Positions 46,251 through 55,600 of a DNA stretch of 64,000 nucleotides are shown piece by piece. The notes beneath the pieces are model-generated. The model saw only the letters and a list, made by a program, of their open reading frames with translations, did no database searches and had not been told where the DNA came from. This stretch comes from CADEED01 sp963839685. GTDB lineage: Bacteria; Pseudomonadota; Gammaproteobacteria; Steroidobacterales; Steroidobacteraceae. Within the stretch, counting starts at the first letter, position 1. Every line of letters starts with the position of its first letter. The stretch spans positions 1,246,427 through 1,310,426 of the forward strand of contig CAWIVS010000011.1 of NCBI GenBank assembly GCA_963839685.1, read 5' to 3'. The translations under genes were made by a program, and so were the position numbers.

Positions 46251-47639
46251 ATGAATTACGCGCGGCGCCCCGGAATCAACAGCGAAGCGCTCCGCCGGCT
46301 CGCGGCGCGCGAGAGCGAGCGGTTTACCGCAACGCATAAGGAGTCGGCGCGCCTGGCCACGGCCAGCTCGGCGCACTGGCTCAACGGCGTACCCATGCAC
46401 TGGATGCGCGACTGGAGCACGCCGCATACCCTGTTCGTGCGCAGCGCGCGCGGCGTCGACCTCGAGGACGTCGACGGCAATCGCTACATCGATTTCTGCT
46501 TCGGCGATACCGGCGCCATGTTTGGTCACTCGCCGCCCGCCATCGCACGCGCCCTGGCCGAGGCTGGCGCGGCGGGAATCACCTCGATGTTGCCCGCGGA
46601 GCGGGTGGCCCGCGTGGGTGAAAAACTGGCAAAGATGTTTGGTCTGCCGTTCTGGCAGGTGACTCAGACCGCCACCGATGCCAATCGCGCGGCGCTGCGC
46701 TGGGCGCGCGCCATCACGGGGCGGCAGCGCATCCTGGTGTTCGATGGCTGTTATCACGGCACCGTCGAAGAGACCATGGTGCGCGCCCTGCCCGAGCTGA
46801 AAGACAAGGGCGGCACGCGCGCGCGGGCCGGGCTCATCGGCATGAGTCACGATGTCAGCGCCAGTAGCGACGCCGTGCCCTTTAACGACGGCGCGGCGCT
46901 GGAGCGCGTGCTCGCGCGCGGCCGCACCGCAGCGGTGATCGCCGAGCCGGTGATGACCAACATCGGCATGGTGCTGCCGGAAGAAGGTTTCCTGCGTTCG
47001 ATGCGCGATCTCACGCGTCGCCATGGCACGCTGCTGATCATCGACGAGACACACACCCTGTCGAGCGCACACGGCGGCTACGCGCGCGCCCGCAATCTCG
47101 AACCGGACCTGTGGGTGTGCGGCAAGGCCATTGCCGGTGGCATGCCCTGCGCGGTGTTCGGCTTCACCACCGAGATCGAGGCCGGCATGCGGCGCGTGCA
47201 GCAGGAACGCGCCGGCGGGCACTCGGGCATGGGCACCACGCTGTCGGCCAATGCGCTGGCGCTCGCCTGCCTCGAGGCATGTCTCGACGAGCTGATGACG
47301 CCGGCTAACTACCAGCGCATGCACGAGACCGCCGCCTACCTGTCGGAGGGGCTGGGGCGCCTGTTCGCCGGCGAGTCGCTGCCCTGGCACGTGGCGCGGG
47401 TCGGCGCGCGGCTCGAATTCGGCTTTGGCAAGCCGCCGCGCACCGGCGCCGAATCAGAGCGCGAGGCCTGGCCCGAGCTCGAGCACGCCATCCACCTCTA
47501 CCTGCTGAACCGCGGTGTGCTGCTCACGCCGTTCCACAACATGATGTTGTGCTCGCCGGTGACCACCACCGCGCACGCGGACCGGCTGCTCGAGCACCTC
47601 AAGGCATTCCTGGTCGAAGTGGCGGCAGGCCGTGAATGA
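46251..47639 (+). CDS. Class III PLP-dependent aminotransferase
   Basis: Fold-type I aminotransferase resembling glutamate-1-semialdehyde/omega-amine enzymes. A long N-terminal segment precedes the core (LEDVDGNRYIDFCFGDTGAM, FGHSPPAIARALAEA). The cofactor motifs are FDGCYHGTVEETM, LLIIDETHTLSSAHGG (aspartate for the pyridine nitrogen) and LWVCGKAIAGGMPCAVFG (Schiff-base lysine). About 462 residues, frame intact. It overlaps the next gene, a glutamine-synthetase-like ligase, by eight bases. Such pairs occur in amine or polyamine catabolism, where the ligase gamma-glutamylates an amine and the aminotransferase removes its other amino group; the actual substrate is not evident. Confidence 0.88.
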   Translation: MNYARRPGINSEALRRLAARESERFTATHKESARLATASSAHWLNGVPMHWMRDWSTPHTLFVRSARGVDLEDVDGNRYIDFCFGDTGAMFGHSPPAIARALAEAGAAGITSMLPAERVARVGEKLAKMFGLPFWQVTQTATDANRAALRWARAITGRQRILVFDGCYHGTVEETMVRALPELKDKGGTRARAGLIGMSHDVSASSDAVPFNDGAALERVLARGRTAAVIAEPVMTNIGMVLPEEGFLRSMRDLTRRHGTLLIIDETHTLSSAHGGYARARNLEPDLWVCGKAIAGGMPCAVFGFTTEIEAGMRRVQQERAGGHSGMGTTLSANALALACLEACLDELMTPANYQRMHETAAYLSEGLGRLFAGESLPWHVARVGARLEFGFGKPPRTGAESEREAWPELEHAIHLYLLNRGVLLTPFHNMMLCSPVTTTAHADRLLEHLKAFLVEVAAGRE

Positions 47640-49002
47640 GCGCATCGGCATCGCCGCGCGAGCGGAGCTCGAGGCATTTCTCGCGCAGCATCCGGACGTG
47701 CAAGCCGTGCAGATCATGCTCACGGATCCCTCGGGCGTGTTGCGCGGCAAATCGGTGCAGCGCGAAGAACTGGCACGCATCTTCGACTCGGGCCGGCAGG
47801 TGGCCGGATCGATACTCGGACTGGACATCACCGGCCAGGATGTCGAAAACACCGGGCTGGTATGGGAAACCGGCGACGCCGACATGACGGCGCGCCCGCT
47901 CGCCGGCTCACTGGTGCGCGCGCCGTGGATTGCCGCACCCACCGGACAGCTCATGCTCACCATGTTCGACGGACGCGGCGCGCCCGCCGCGGCCGACCCG
48001 CGCCATGCCCTGGTGCGCGTACTGGATTCGTTCGCGGGCCAGGGGCTCACACCGGTAGTGGCCTGCGAGATCGAGTTCTATCTACTCAAGGAAGAGGCGG
48101 AAGGCCGACTGGTGCCGGCGGGCGGCGGCCGGCTCGGCGAGCGGCAGAAAATCGATGCGTACAGCCTGCAGCGGCTCGATGACCTCGCGCCGGTATTCGA
48201 CGAGGTCTACCGCGCGGCCACCGCGCAAGGACTTCCCGCCGAGACGCTGATGTCGGAGTACTCGCCGGGTCAGTTCGAAATCACGCTGCATCATCGCGAC
48301 GACGCGCTGCGCGCCGTGGACGAGGCGGTCATGTTCAAGCGCGCGATACGCGGCGCCGCCCAGAAACACGGCCTGGTCGCCTGCTTCATGGCCAAGCCGT
48401 TCACGGCCCGCGCCGGCAGCGGCCTGCACGTGCACGTGAGCGTGAACGACGCGCGCGGCACAAATCTGTTCGCCAGCGACGATCCGGCGGGCACACCCGC
48501 GCTGCGCCACGCGATCGGCGGCCTGCAGCAGACGATGGCGGAATCGATGGCGATTTTTGCGCCGAACGCGAACTCGTACCGACGCTTCGTGAGCGAAAGT
48601 TATGCACCGGTCGCGCCGATCTGGGGCGTCAACAATCGCACGGTGAGCCTGCGCGTGCCGGCGGGGCCACCGGTGTCGCGACACGTGGAGCATCGCATCG
48701 CCGGCGCGGATGCGAACCTGTACCTGGCGGTCGCCACGGTGCTCGGTGGCACCGCGCTCGGTATCACTCAACACACGGATCCCGGGCCGCCGATCACCGG
48801 CAACGGCTACGCGCAGCCCATGAAACAGACACTGCCACGCAGCTGGCGCGAGGCGCTGGATTTTGCGGAACGTTCCGATTTCCTCGCGGCGACGCTCGGG
48901 CGCGAGTTCCTCAAGATCTTCCTGGCGATCAAGGAACAGGAATGCGCGCGCTTTTCCGCCGAGGTCAGTGAACTCGACTACGCCTGGTACCTGCGCAATT
49001 AA
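47632..49002 (+). CDS. Glutamine synthetase-family ligase (GlnA3/PuuA-like)
   Basis: ATP-dependent ligase of the glutamine synthetase superfamily, probably using an amine rather than ammonia. GTG 47632 gives MNERIGIAARAELEAFLAQH, then the beta-grasp domain with DPSGVLRGKSVQREEL. The catalytic domain shows VVACEIEFYLLKEEAEGRLV (metal glutamates), SEYSPGQFEITLHHRDDALR, FMAKPFTARAGSGLHVHVSV and NNRTVSLRVPAGPPVSRHVE, then EHRIAGADANLYLAVATVL. About 456 aa; the adenylylation-loop tyrosine of true GlnA is not seen. The stop codon TAA lies in the 5' arm of a long inverted repeat. Confidence 0.9.
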   Translation: MNERIGIAARAELEAFLAQHPDVQAVQIMLTDPSGVLRGKSVQREELARIFDSGRQVAGSILGLDITGQDVENTGLVWETGDADMTARPLAGSLVRAPWIAAPTGQLMLTMFDGRGAPAAADPRHALVRVLDSFAGQGLTPVVACEIEFYLLKEEAEGRLVPAGGGRLGERQKIDAYSLQRLDDLAPVFDEVYRAATAQGLPAETLMSEYSPGQFEITLHHRDDALRAVDEAVMFKRAIRGAAQKHGLVACFMAKPFTARAGSGLHVHVSVNDARGTNLFASDDPAGTPALRHAIGGLQQTMAESMAIFAPNANSYRRFVSESYAPVAPIWGVNNRTVSLRVPAGPPVSRHVEHRIAGADANLYLAVATVLGGTALGITQHTDPGPPITGNGYAQPMKQTLPRSWREALDFAERSDFLAATLGREFLKIFLAIKEQECARFSAEVSELDYAWYLRN

Positions 49003-49078
49003 ATGGGGACATTCCTATTTTCCAGACCGGCTGCTGCCTGCGTCTGGAAAATAGGAATGTCCCCATTTAATTGCGCAG
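48991..49078. repeat. Perfect 37-bp inverted repeat between convergent genes (REP-like)
   Basis: Arms 48991-49027 and 49042-49078 are perfectly complementary by eye, with a 14-base loop CGGCTGCTGCCTGC. The centre is the GGGGACATTCCTATTT element seen at 31.5 and 52.0 kb. The arms extend into the last codons of the ligase gene (CTGCGCAATTAA) and stop one base before the dsbA stop codon. A strong bidirectional terminator is likely. Confidence 0.92.
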
Positions 49079-49798
49079 TTAGGACTTCTTGGCGGGAGCG
49101 GCGGCAGGCTTCACCGCCGCGTTTTCAATCGCGACCAGGTACTTCACCAGCTCGATCATCTCTTCGCCGCCCTTCAGGTGCTCGTTGTTCAGGCGGTACT
49201 TGCCATTCACCACCAGTGTCGGTGTGCTTGCGATCTGCATGGCGAGGATCTGGCTCTCCGTCTGGCGGATCTTGAGATCCACGCCGAAGGACTTCGACGC
49301 GGCCACGAAGTCCGCGGCCTTCACACCGGTGACGCGCTGGTAGAAGCGCGCCATGTCTTCAATCGTGGGCAAGGCGGACTTGATTCGCCCGGTCTTGGGA
49401 TCGGTGACGCCCAGCTCGCCAGTCGTCCAGACGGCTTCGTACAGCGCGTCATGCGCCTTCTCCGCGACGCCCAATGACTGGGCCGTGAGATAGGCGCGCT
49501 GGAACAGCGGCCAGTTCTCGGCCTTGTTCCACGAGGCCGGCAGGTACACGAGCTGGACGTTCGGCGGCAGGCTCGCCTTGAGCTTCTTGATGATCGGCTG
49601 GAACTGGTTGCAGTGTGGGCAACCGTACGAAAACACTTCCATGACCTCGATCTTGCCGGCGGGCACGCTGGTGCGCTGTGCCTGGGGGATGACGCTGTAG
49701 TGCGTGCCGGGAATCCAGGTAGCCGCCTGGGAGCTCGAGCCCAACCCGAGCAGGGCACTGAACAGCAATGTCACAGCAGCGGAGCGAAACATGATCAC
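49079..49798 (-). CDS. dsbA: Periplasmic thiol:disulfide oxidoreductase DsbA
   Basis: Introduces disulfide bonds into exported proteins. Signal peptide SAAVTLLFSALLGLGSSSQA; mature part begins TWIPGTHYSVIPQAQ. Thioredoxin fold with the active site EVFSYGCPHCNQFQPIIKKL (CPHC) and the cis-proline loop IASTPTLVVNGKYR. The helical insert carries AYLTAQSLGVAEKAHDALYE. 239 aa with a lysine/alanine-rich end. Frame intact. Likely partners in this window are PilA, the DUF2628-pilin and the cysteine-bearing JAB-like proteins. It starts 18 bases before the stop codon of the membrane-protein gene upstream on the same strand. Confidence 0.95.
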   Translation of the reverse strand: MIMFRSAAVTLLFSALLGLGSSSQAATWIPGTHYSVIPQAQRTSVPAGKIEVMEVFSYGCPHCNQFQPIIKKLKASLPPNVQLVYLPASWNKAENWPLFQRAYLTAQSLGVAEKAHDALYEAVWTTGELGVTDPKTGRIKSALPTIEDMARFYQRVTGVKAADFVAASKSFGVDLKIRQTESQILAMQIASTPTLVVNGKYRLNNEHLKGGEEMIELVKYLVAIENAAVKPAAAPAKKS

Positions 49799-49815
49799 CT
49801 CGTTTTGGGATGCAC

Positions 49816-50118
49816 TCAGGCGGAATTCGACCGCTCATCCGGCCGATGATTCAAAAACCGCCGCACCAGGTAGGTGACGGCACCCACCGGCAATGCGACG
49901 GAAATAATCCACGGACCGTAGCCCTGGGCAACTGCACCGGCGCTGAACAGGTGCACTGTCATGAGCGAAAACGTGATTTCGCCCGTGTCCCAGTTCAAGG
50001 TCCAGTCGAAAAAGCCAAAAATGATAAACAGCACCCAGGCCCATTTGCGGCGCAGGCCCTTTTCCATGACGCAGAAGATGAGCGCGACCACCGAGGCGAT
50101 CACCGCCAGGCACGCCAC
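49816..50118 (-). CDS. Small integral membrane protein, unknown
   Basis: About 100 residues with three hydrophobic helices: CLAVIASVVALIFCVM, KWAWVLFIIFGFFDWTLNWD and GPWIISVALPVGAVTYLVRR, separated by charged loops. I do not recognise a family. The first start is GTG near 50118, with no obvious ribosome site. It probably precedes dsbA in one transcript, 17 bp apart, and is divergent from aspS with 89 bp between. The mixture of tryptophans at helix ends and the short length suggest a small inner-membrane accessory protein. Confidence 0.65.
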   Translation of the reverse strand: MACLAVIASVVALIFCVMEKGLRRKWAWVLFIIFGFFDWTLNWDTGEITFSLMTVHLFSAGAVAQGYGPWIISVALPVGAVTYLVRRFLNHRPDERSNSA

Positions 50119-50207
50119 GGGCCTGGAGGCTGCGCAAGCTTAAGCTTTCCGAAGGCGCCGGCAACCCGGTAACATCGCCGCCCTTTCCACGTCTCGCGGG
50201 CTTTTTC

Positions 50208-52026
50208 ATGCGTTCTCACTACTGCGGCCAGGTCAACGAAAAGCTGGTCGGTCAAGAGGTTACGGTTGCGGGCTGGGTCCATCGCCGCCGCGACCATGGC
50301 GGCGTCATCTTTGTGGACCTGCGCGATCGCGAAGGCTTGCTGCAGGTGGTGTTCGACCCTGACAACAAGGCCCAGTTTGCCGACGCGGAAAAGCTGCGCA
50401 ACGAGTTCGTGGTCCAGGTGCGCGGGTTGGTGCGCGAGCGCCCCGCGGGTACGGCCAATGCCAACCTGGCGTCGGGCAAGATCGAGTTGTTAGGGCGCGA
50501 GCTGGTGACCCTCAACCGCTCCGAGCCGCTGCCGTTCCAGCTCGATGAACACGTGAGCGAGGAGATCCGGCTCAAGTACCGCTACATCGACCTGCGCCGT
50601 GAAGACATGTCGCGCCGCCTGCGCCTGCGCCACAAGATCACGCGCGCCATGCGCGCACTATCTCGACGATGCGGGCTTCGTGGACATCGAGACGCCGGTG
50701 CTCACCAAGGCGACACCTGAAGGCGCACGCGATTACCTCGTACCCTCGCGCACCCATGCGGGCAAGTTCTTCGCGTTGCCGCAGTCGCCGCAGATCTTCA
50801 AGCAGCTGCTGATGGTCGCCGGCTTCGACCGCTACTACCAGATCGTCAAGTGTTTTCGCGACGAGGATCTGCGCGCCGACCGTCAGCCCGAGTTCACGCA
50901 GCTCGACATCGAGACCTCGTTCCTGTCGCAGGAACAGATCATGGAGACGATGGAGGCGCTCACGCGTCACTTCTTCAAGGACGGCATTGGCGTTGATCTG
51001 GCCAATCCTTTCCCGCGCATGGGTTACGCCGAAGCCATGCGCCGCTTCGGTTCCGACAAACCCGATCTGCGCAATCCGCTCGAGCTGGTGGACGTGGCGG
51101 ACCTGGTCGCCAACTGCGACTTCAAGGTGTTCGCAGGTCCGGCGAAAGATCCCAAGGGCCGCGTGGCCGCGTTGCGCGTGCCGGGCGGCGGCACGATGCC
51201 GCGCTCGCAGATCGACGAATACACCGCGTTCGTCGCGCGCTACGGCGCCAAGGGCCTCGCCTACATCAAGGTGAACGAGACCGCGAAGGGCAAGGAAGGC
51301 CTGCAGTCGCCCATCGTGAAATTCCTTTCCGATGACTCGGTGAAGGGAATTCTCGAGCGCACCGGCGCGAAAGATGGCGACCTCATCTTCTTCGGCGCGG
51401 ACAGCGCCAAGGTCGTCAGCGACGCCATCGGCGCGCTGCGCCTGAAGGTGGGCGTGGACCAGAAGCTGACCACCGAAGGCTGGAAGCCGCTGTGGGTGGT
51501 CGACTTCCCAATGTTCGACTGGGATGCGGACGAGAAGCGCTGGGTGGCCATGCATCATCCGTTCACCGCGCCGGTGAACGACGACGCGGCGGCGCTCAAG
51601 GCGAAGCCCGATGGCGCGCTGGCGAAAGCCTACGATCTCGTGCTCAACGGCAGTGAAATCGCCGGCGGCTCGGTGCGAATCTTCCGCCAGGAGATGCAGT
51701 CGGCCGTGTTCGAACTGCTGGGCATCGGTGCCGAAGAAGCGCAGCTCAAGTTCGGCTTCCTGCTCGATGCGCTCAAGTTCGGCGCGCCGCCGCACGGCGG
51801 CATCGCGTTCGGCCTCGACCGCCTGGTCATGCACATGGCCGGCACCGACAGCATTCGCGACGTGATCGCGTTCCCGAAGACGCAGACCGCCGCGGATCCG
51901 CTCACCGATGCTCCGACCGAAGTCAGCGAGCAACAGCTGCGCGAAGTGCACATTCGTGTGCGCACACCCCCACCAGCGGCTGACATCCAGCTCGAGAGAC
52001 TAGCGGCCCGCATTACAAGAAAATAG
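50208..52026 (+). CDS. aspS: Aspartyl-tRNA synthetase, frame-broken
   Basis: Charges tRNA-Asp. The N-terminal OB domain has VTVAGWVHRRRDHGGVIFVD and LRDREGLLQVVFD; class II motif 1 surrounds the slip near 50655 (RYIDLRREDMSRRL, then DDAGFVDIETPVLTKATPEG). Motif 2 is YYQIVKCFRDEDLRADRQPE FTQLDIE; the GAD insertion domain spans about residues 290-410; motif 3 is GGIAFGLDRLVMHMAGTDSI. Joined length is about 606 aa, slightly longer than usual. The last codons and stop run into a half REP-like element (AAATAGGAATG...), so the C-terminal AARITRK and the TAG come partly from it. ATG 50208. Confidence 0.96.
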
Positions 52027-52040
52027 GAATGTCCCCATTT
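52021..52040. repeat. Half REP-like element at the aspS stop codon
   Basis: AAATAGGAATGTCCCCATTT equals one arm of the inverted repeats at 31.5 and 49.0 kb. It supplies the TAG stop codon of aspS. No partner arm is near, so it is either a solitary unit or the remains of a pair. Confidence 0.85.
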
Positions 52041-52041
52041 C

Positions 52042-52686
52042 ATGAAGACCGCGGTGGTATTCGTCCACGGGCTGTTCCTGAACGGCGCGGAGTTCACGCT
52101 GCTGCGCCGGCGGCTGGGTGCGGCCCACGGCTTCGAAGCGCACCGCTTCAGCTATCCGACCGTGCGTGGCTCGATCGCCGCGACGCTCGCGCAGTTGACC
52201 CGCTTCGTGACGGGCATCGATGCCGACCGGATCCACTTCGTCGGGCACAGCCTCGGCGGCGTGGTGTTGTGCCGCTACTTCGAGCGCGAGCGCTGCGAGC
52301 GTGTCGGGCGCGTGGTGCTGCTGGGTTCTCCGGTGGTGGAGAGCAGCTCGGCGCGCGCTGTCGCGCGGCATCAATGGCTGCGTCGCGTGCTCGGCCCGCT
52401 GGTCGCCGAGGAACTGCTCGAGCCCTGTGATCCCCGCACCTGGAACTGCGGGCGCGAGCTCGGCGTCATCGCCGGTACGCGGCCCATGGGACTCGGGCGC
52501 TTCTTCGCGCGCTTCGACGAGCCGAGTGATGGCACCGTGGCGGTCAGTGAAACCAGACTACCGGGTCACAAGGCACACCTCGCGCATGCCCGTGAGCCAC
52601 ATGGGACTGCTGGTTCAGGGCTCGTCGCCCGCCAGGTGGCGAACTTCCTCGACGACGGGCGGTTCATCCACTCTACTGAAACCTGA
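52042..52686 (+). CDS. Alpha/beta hydrolase (lipase-like), frame-broken near 3' end
   Basis: Soluble serine hydrolase. The first strand and oxyanion site are VVFVHGLFLNGAEFTLLRRR, the nucleophile elbow is IHFVGHSLGGVVLCRYFERE and the acid region follows VVLLGSPVVES. Near 52575 the frame slips; the other frame gives MPVSHMGLLV, which supplies the catalytic histidine (SH). After that the original frame resumes as VARQVANFLDDGRF. About 214 aa. It resembles small esterases/lipases of the PGAP1/EstA type; substrate unknown. The end overlaps the convergent giant gene by 14 bp, a sign that its true stop may be earlier. Confidence 0.82.
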   Translation: MKTAVVFVHGLFLNGAEFTLLRRRLGAAHGFEAHRFSYPTVRGSIAATLAQLTRFVTGIDADRIHFVGHSLGGVVLCRYFERERCERVGRVVLLGSPVVESSSARAVARHQWLRRVLGPLVAEELLEPCDPRTWNCGRELGVIAGTRPMGLGRFFARFDEPSDGTVAVSETRLPGHKAHLAHAREPHGTAGSGLVARQVANFLDDGRFIHSTET

Positions 52687-55600
52687 AGCGTAGCTCGTGC
52701 AGCGTGTTGTCGCGCAGCTTGATGGTGAGCTTGCGGCAACCCGTCCAGCTCGAGCTGGTCTGCCAGTTGTACGTGAAGGCCCCGGTAGATTGGTCGAAGC
52801 TCAAACCCGCGGGACCTTCGGCCGTATCGCTGAGCGGCACTACCGGCGCGCTCCCGCAACTCAATGAGCCGACGGTCGCCGATGTGAACGAGCCGGGGTG
52901 CGAAACAAATCCTCCGCGGCCGTCGGGCAGTCTCCAGCGGATCGGCACGATCGAGCCCCGGGTGACGAGGTTCAACGTCGGTGGCTGATTCACGGGCCCC
53001 AGGAATCCTTCGAAGTTGAACAACGATTCCACGGTGAATGCATGCGTCACTGCCGTGGTGAAGTTCACCAGATCCTTGCCGGTCACCTTGAAAGTGCGCG
53101 CGCCGGCCGTGCGCGTATTGATGAGCTCTCCATTCGGTGTGGGCGCCGTGCAGCTCAACAACGAGACGTCGGTGCAAGCGTAGTCCGCCACCACATCCTG
53201 GTAGAAGCCGTAGGTCACTCCGTCCGCCGGGCTCGCGAACGTCACGACAGGAGCTGTCTTGTCGACGTTGCGCGGCACGCTGGTGAACGTGGCGCTGTTG
53301 CCTGCCTGGTCGGTCACGACCACCGCACCCGTCACCGCGGCGCCTTCGGCGCTGATGACCAGCGGACTGGTCGTGCTGGTCGATGCAAGACCTGACAACG
53401 CATCGCTGCGCGTGAACGGAATGCTCAAGTTGGTTTTGTTCCAGCCATTGGCGTTCGGGACGGGCGAGGGCGTGCCGAAGCTAAGGACCGGGGGCGTCGC
53501 GTCACGTTTGATCGTGATCGAACTACTGGCAATACCACCAGCCGATGTGACGCTGCAGCTGAACGTGACGCCCGCCGTGTCGCTAGTCACGCTGCTCGTT
53601 TCGCAGCCGTGACTCGAGACGATGCTCGCGGGAATCTCGAGAATTTGCCATGCGACCTGCACATCACTCGTGTACCAGCCGTTGTTACCGACGGCCCCGG
53701 AAATCGTCGGCGTCACCCCGGGCGGCGTGCGATCGATGTTGACGGAAGGAGTATTCAGCGACAACGAATTGCCTGCGTTGTCGACCACAGTGACCGACCG
53801 CACTACGCCCGCGCCTTCCTGGCTGATGACGATCGGGCTGGGAAGCGTGACAGTCCTGATGCCCGACAGCGCATCCATCGGTTCGAACGGAATGCTCACA
53901 TCGCCAGAATGCCAGCCATTTGCGTTCGGCGCTGGAGTCGGCGTGCCAAAGTCCAGCCATGGCAGCGTCGCATCGCGCTTGAGCGTCACCGATTTGCTGG
54001 TGGTGCCGCCCGCGGATACGGCCGTGCAGGTCAACGAGATACCGGTCGTGTCCGTCGCGACGTTCTGCGTTTCGCAACCTTCACTGGAAACCAGGCTCGT
54101 CGGGAACTCGATTCACCGACCACGTCACGAGCGCATCGCTCATGTACCAGCCGTTCAATCCGATCGTACCGCTGACCAGCGATGAGACGAGGGGCGCCGT
54201 GCGATCGATGCGCACCGGATCCGACTCGAAGGTGGCCGAGTTTCCTGCGATGTCGGTGGCTGTGACCGCACGCGTGATGCCTACACCTTCCCCGGTCAGG
54301 ACGAGCGGGCTTGGTTGATCAACGAAGCGACGCCGGACAGGGCATCGGCCGCCTCGAAAGACACGTTCACGTCGCCGCTGTGCCAGCCGTTGACATCGGC
54401 GGCGGGCGATGGCGCATCGAACGTGAGCGTCGGAGCAGTCGTGTCGCGACGTATGGTGACAGTCTGCGTCGCGGATCCTCCTTCCGATGTCGCGCTACAC
54501 GTCAATCGCAGCTCGCGCTGTCTTCGGCGACTGAGGTCGTCGCGCAGCCCGCCTGCGAAGCAATGCTCGACTGCGCATCGGTGACCGACCAGGAAACCTG
54601 CACGTTACTCGTGAACCAGTCGCCGCCGCCGAGGACACCCAAAATACTGGGTTCGATGACCGGTGGGCTGGTGTCGGGGAGTTCTACCGGAACATCGGTG
54701 ACTCGGAAGATGACTTGGGAAATTCCGTCGCCCACGTACAGCCGTCCGTACGAATCAAACTCCATGTCCAGTGGTTGTTGGACCGTCATGCCTTCCGGCG
54801 TGACCAGCCCGCCCGGTGGCGCCGGGACGGCATCGATGATGCCGGTGTCCACGTCCACCTTGCGCAGTGTGTCCGCGGCTGCGATGAAAACATTTCCGGT
54901 CGGATCGATCGCAATCGCCGGCGACGTTCCGAGACCGGCGGCTATTGCCGGTCCGCCGTTTCCGGTGATCGAACCGCTGCCGTCGCCATTTCCCGCGATC
55001 GTGGTGATGACTCGCGTCGTCGGGTCGACCTTGCGGACTCGATGATGCAATCGATCGACGATGATGAGGTTGCCGGCGGCATCGAACCGAATGATGCTGG
55101 GACGATTCAGGGAAGCCGCGGTCGCGAGGCCGCCATCTCCAAGCGCACCACTCGGCTGACCATTGCCTGCGTAGGTGGTAATGATGCCGGTCGCCGCGTC
55201 GATGCGCCGGATGCGATGATTTTCACTGTCGGCGATGAAGAGATTGCCGGCGGAGTCGAAGGCCAGGTCTTCGACTCCCTGGATCATGGCGCCGGTCGCC
55301 TGGCCTCCGTCACCACCGTATTGGCCATTGCCATTGCCGGCGTACACCGCTGCCGTGCCGGTAATCGCGTCGCGACGGTACACGTAGTAGCCGACGCCAC
55401 CGGAATAGAAGACGTTTCCTGCTGCGTCGACCGCAATGGCGCGCGGTTCCTGTCCGAGCAGCGTCTGCACACCCTCGATGGTGCCGTTGTCGGCCCGCAC
55501 CTTGCGGAAAGCCTGAGTTCCGGCGTCCGCATAAAAGAGATTGCCCGCCGTATCGAGTGTCAGGCTCCTGGGGACTCCCATGCACGCATCGCGCGCCAGC

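Noticed and set aside
50638..51951. A 437-codon frame opposite aspS
   Set aside because: Shadow of the synthetase; aspS motifs are complete on the other strand.
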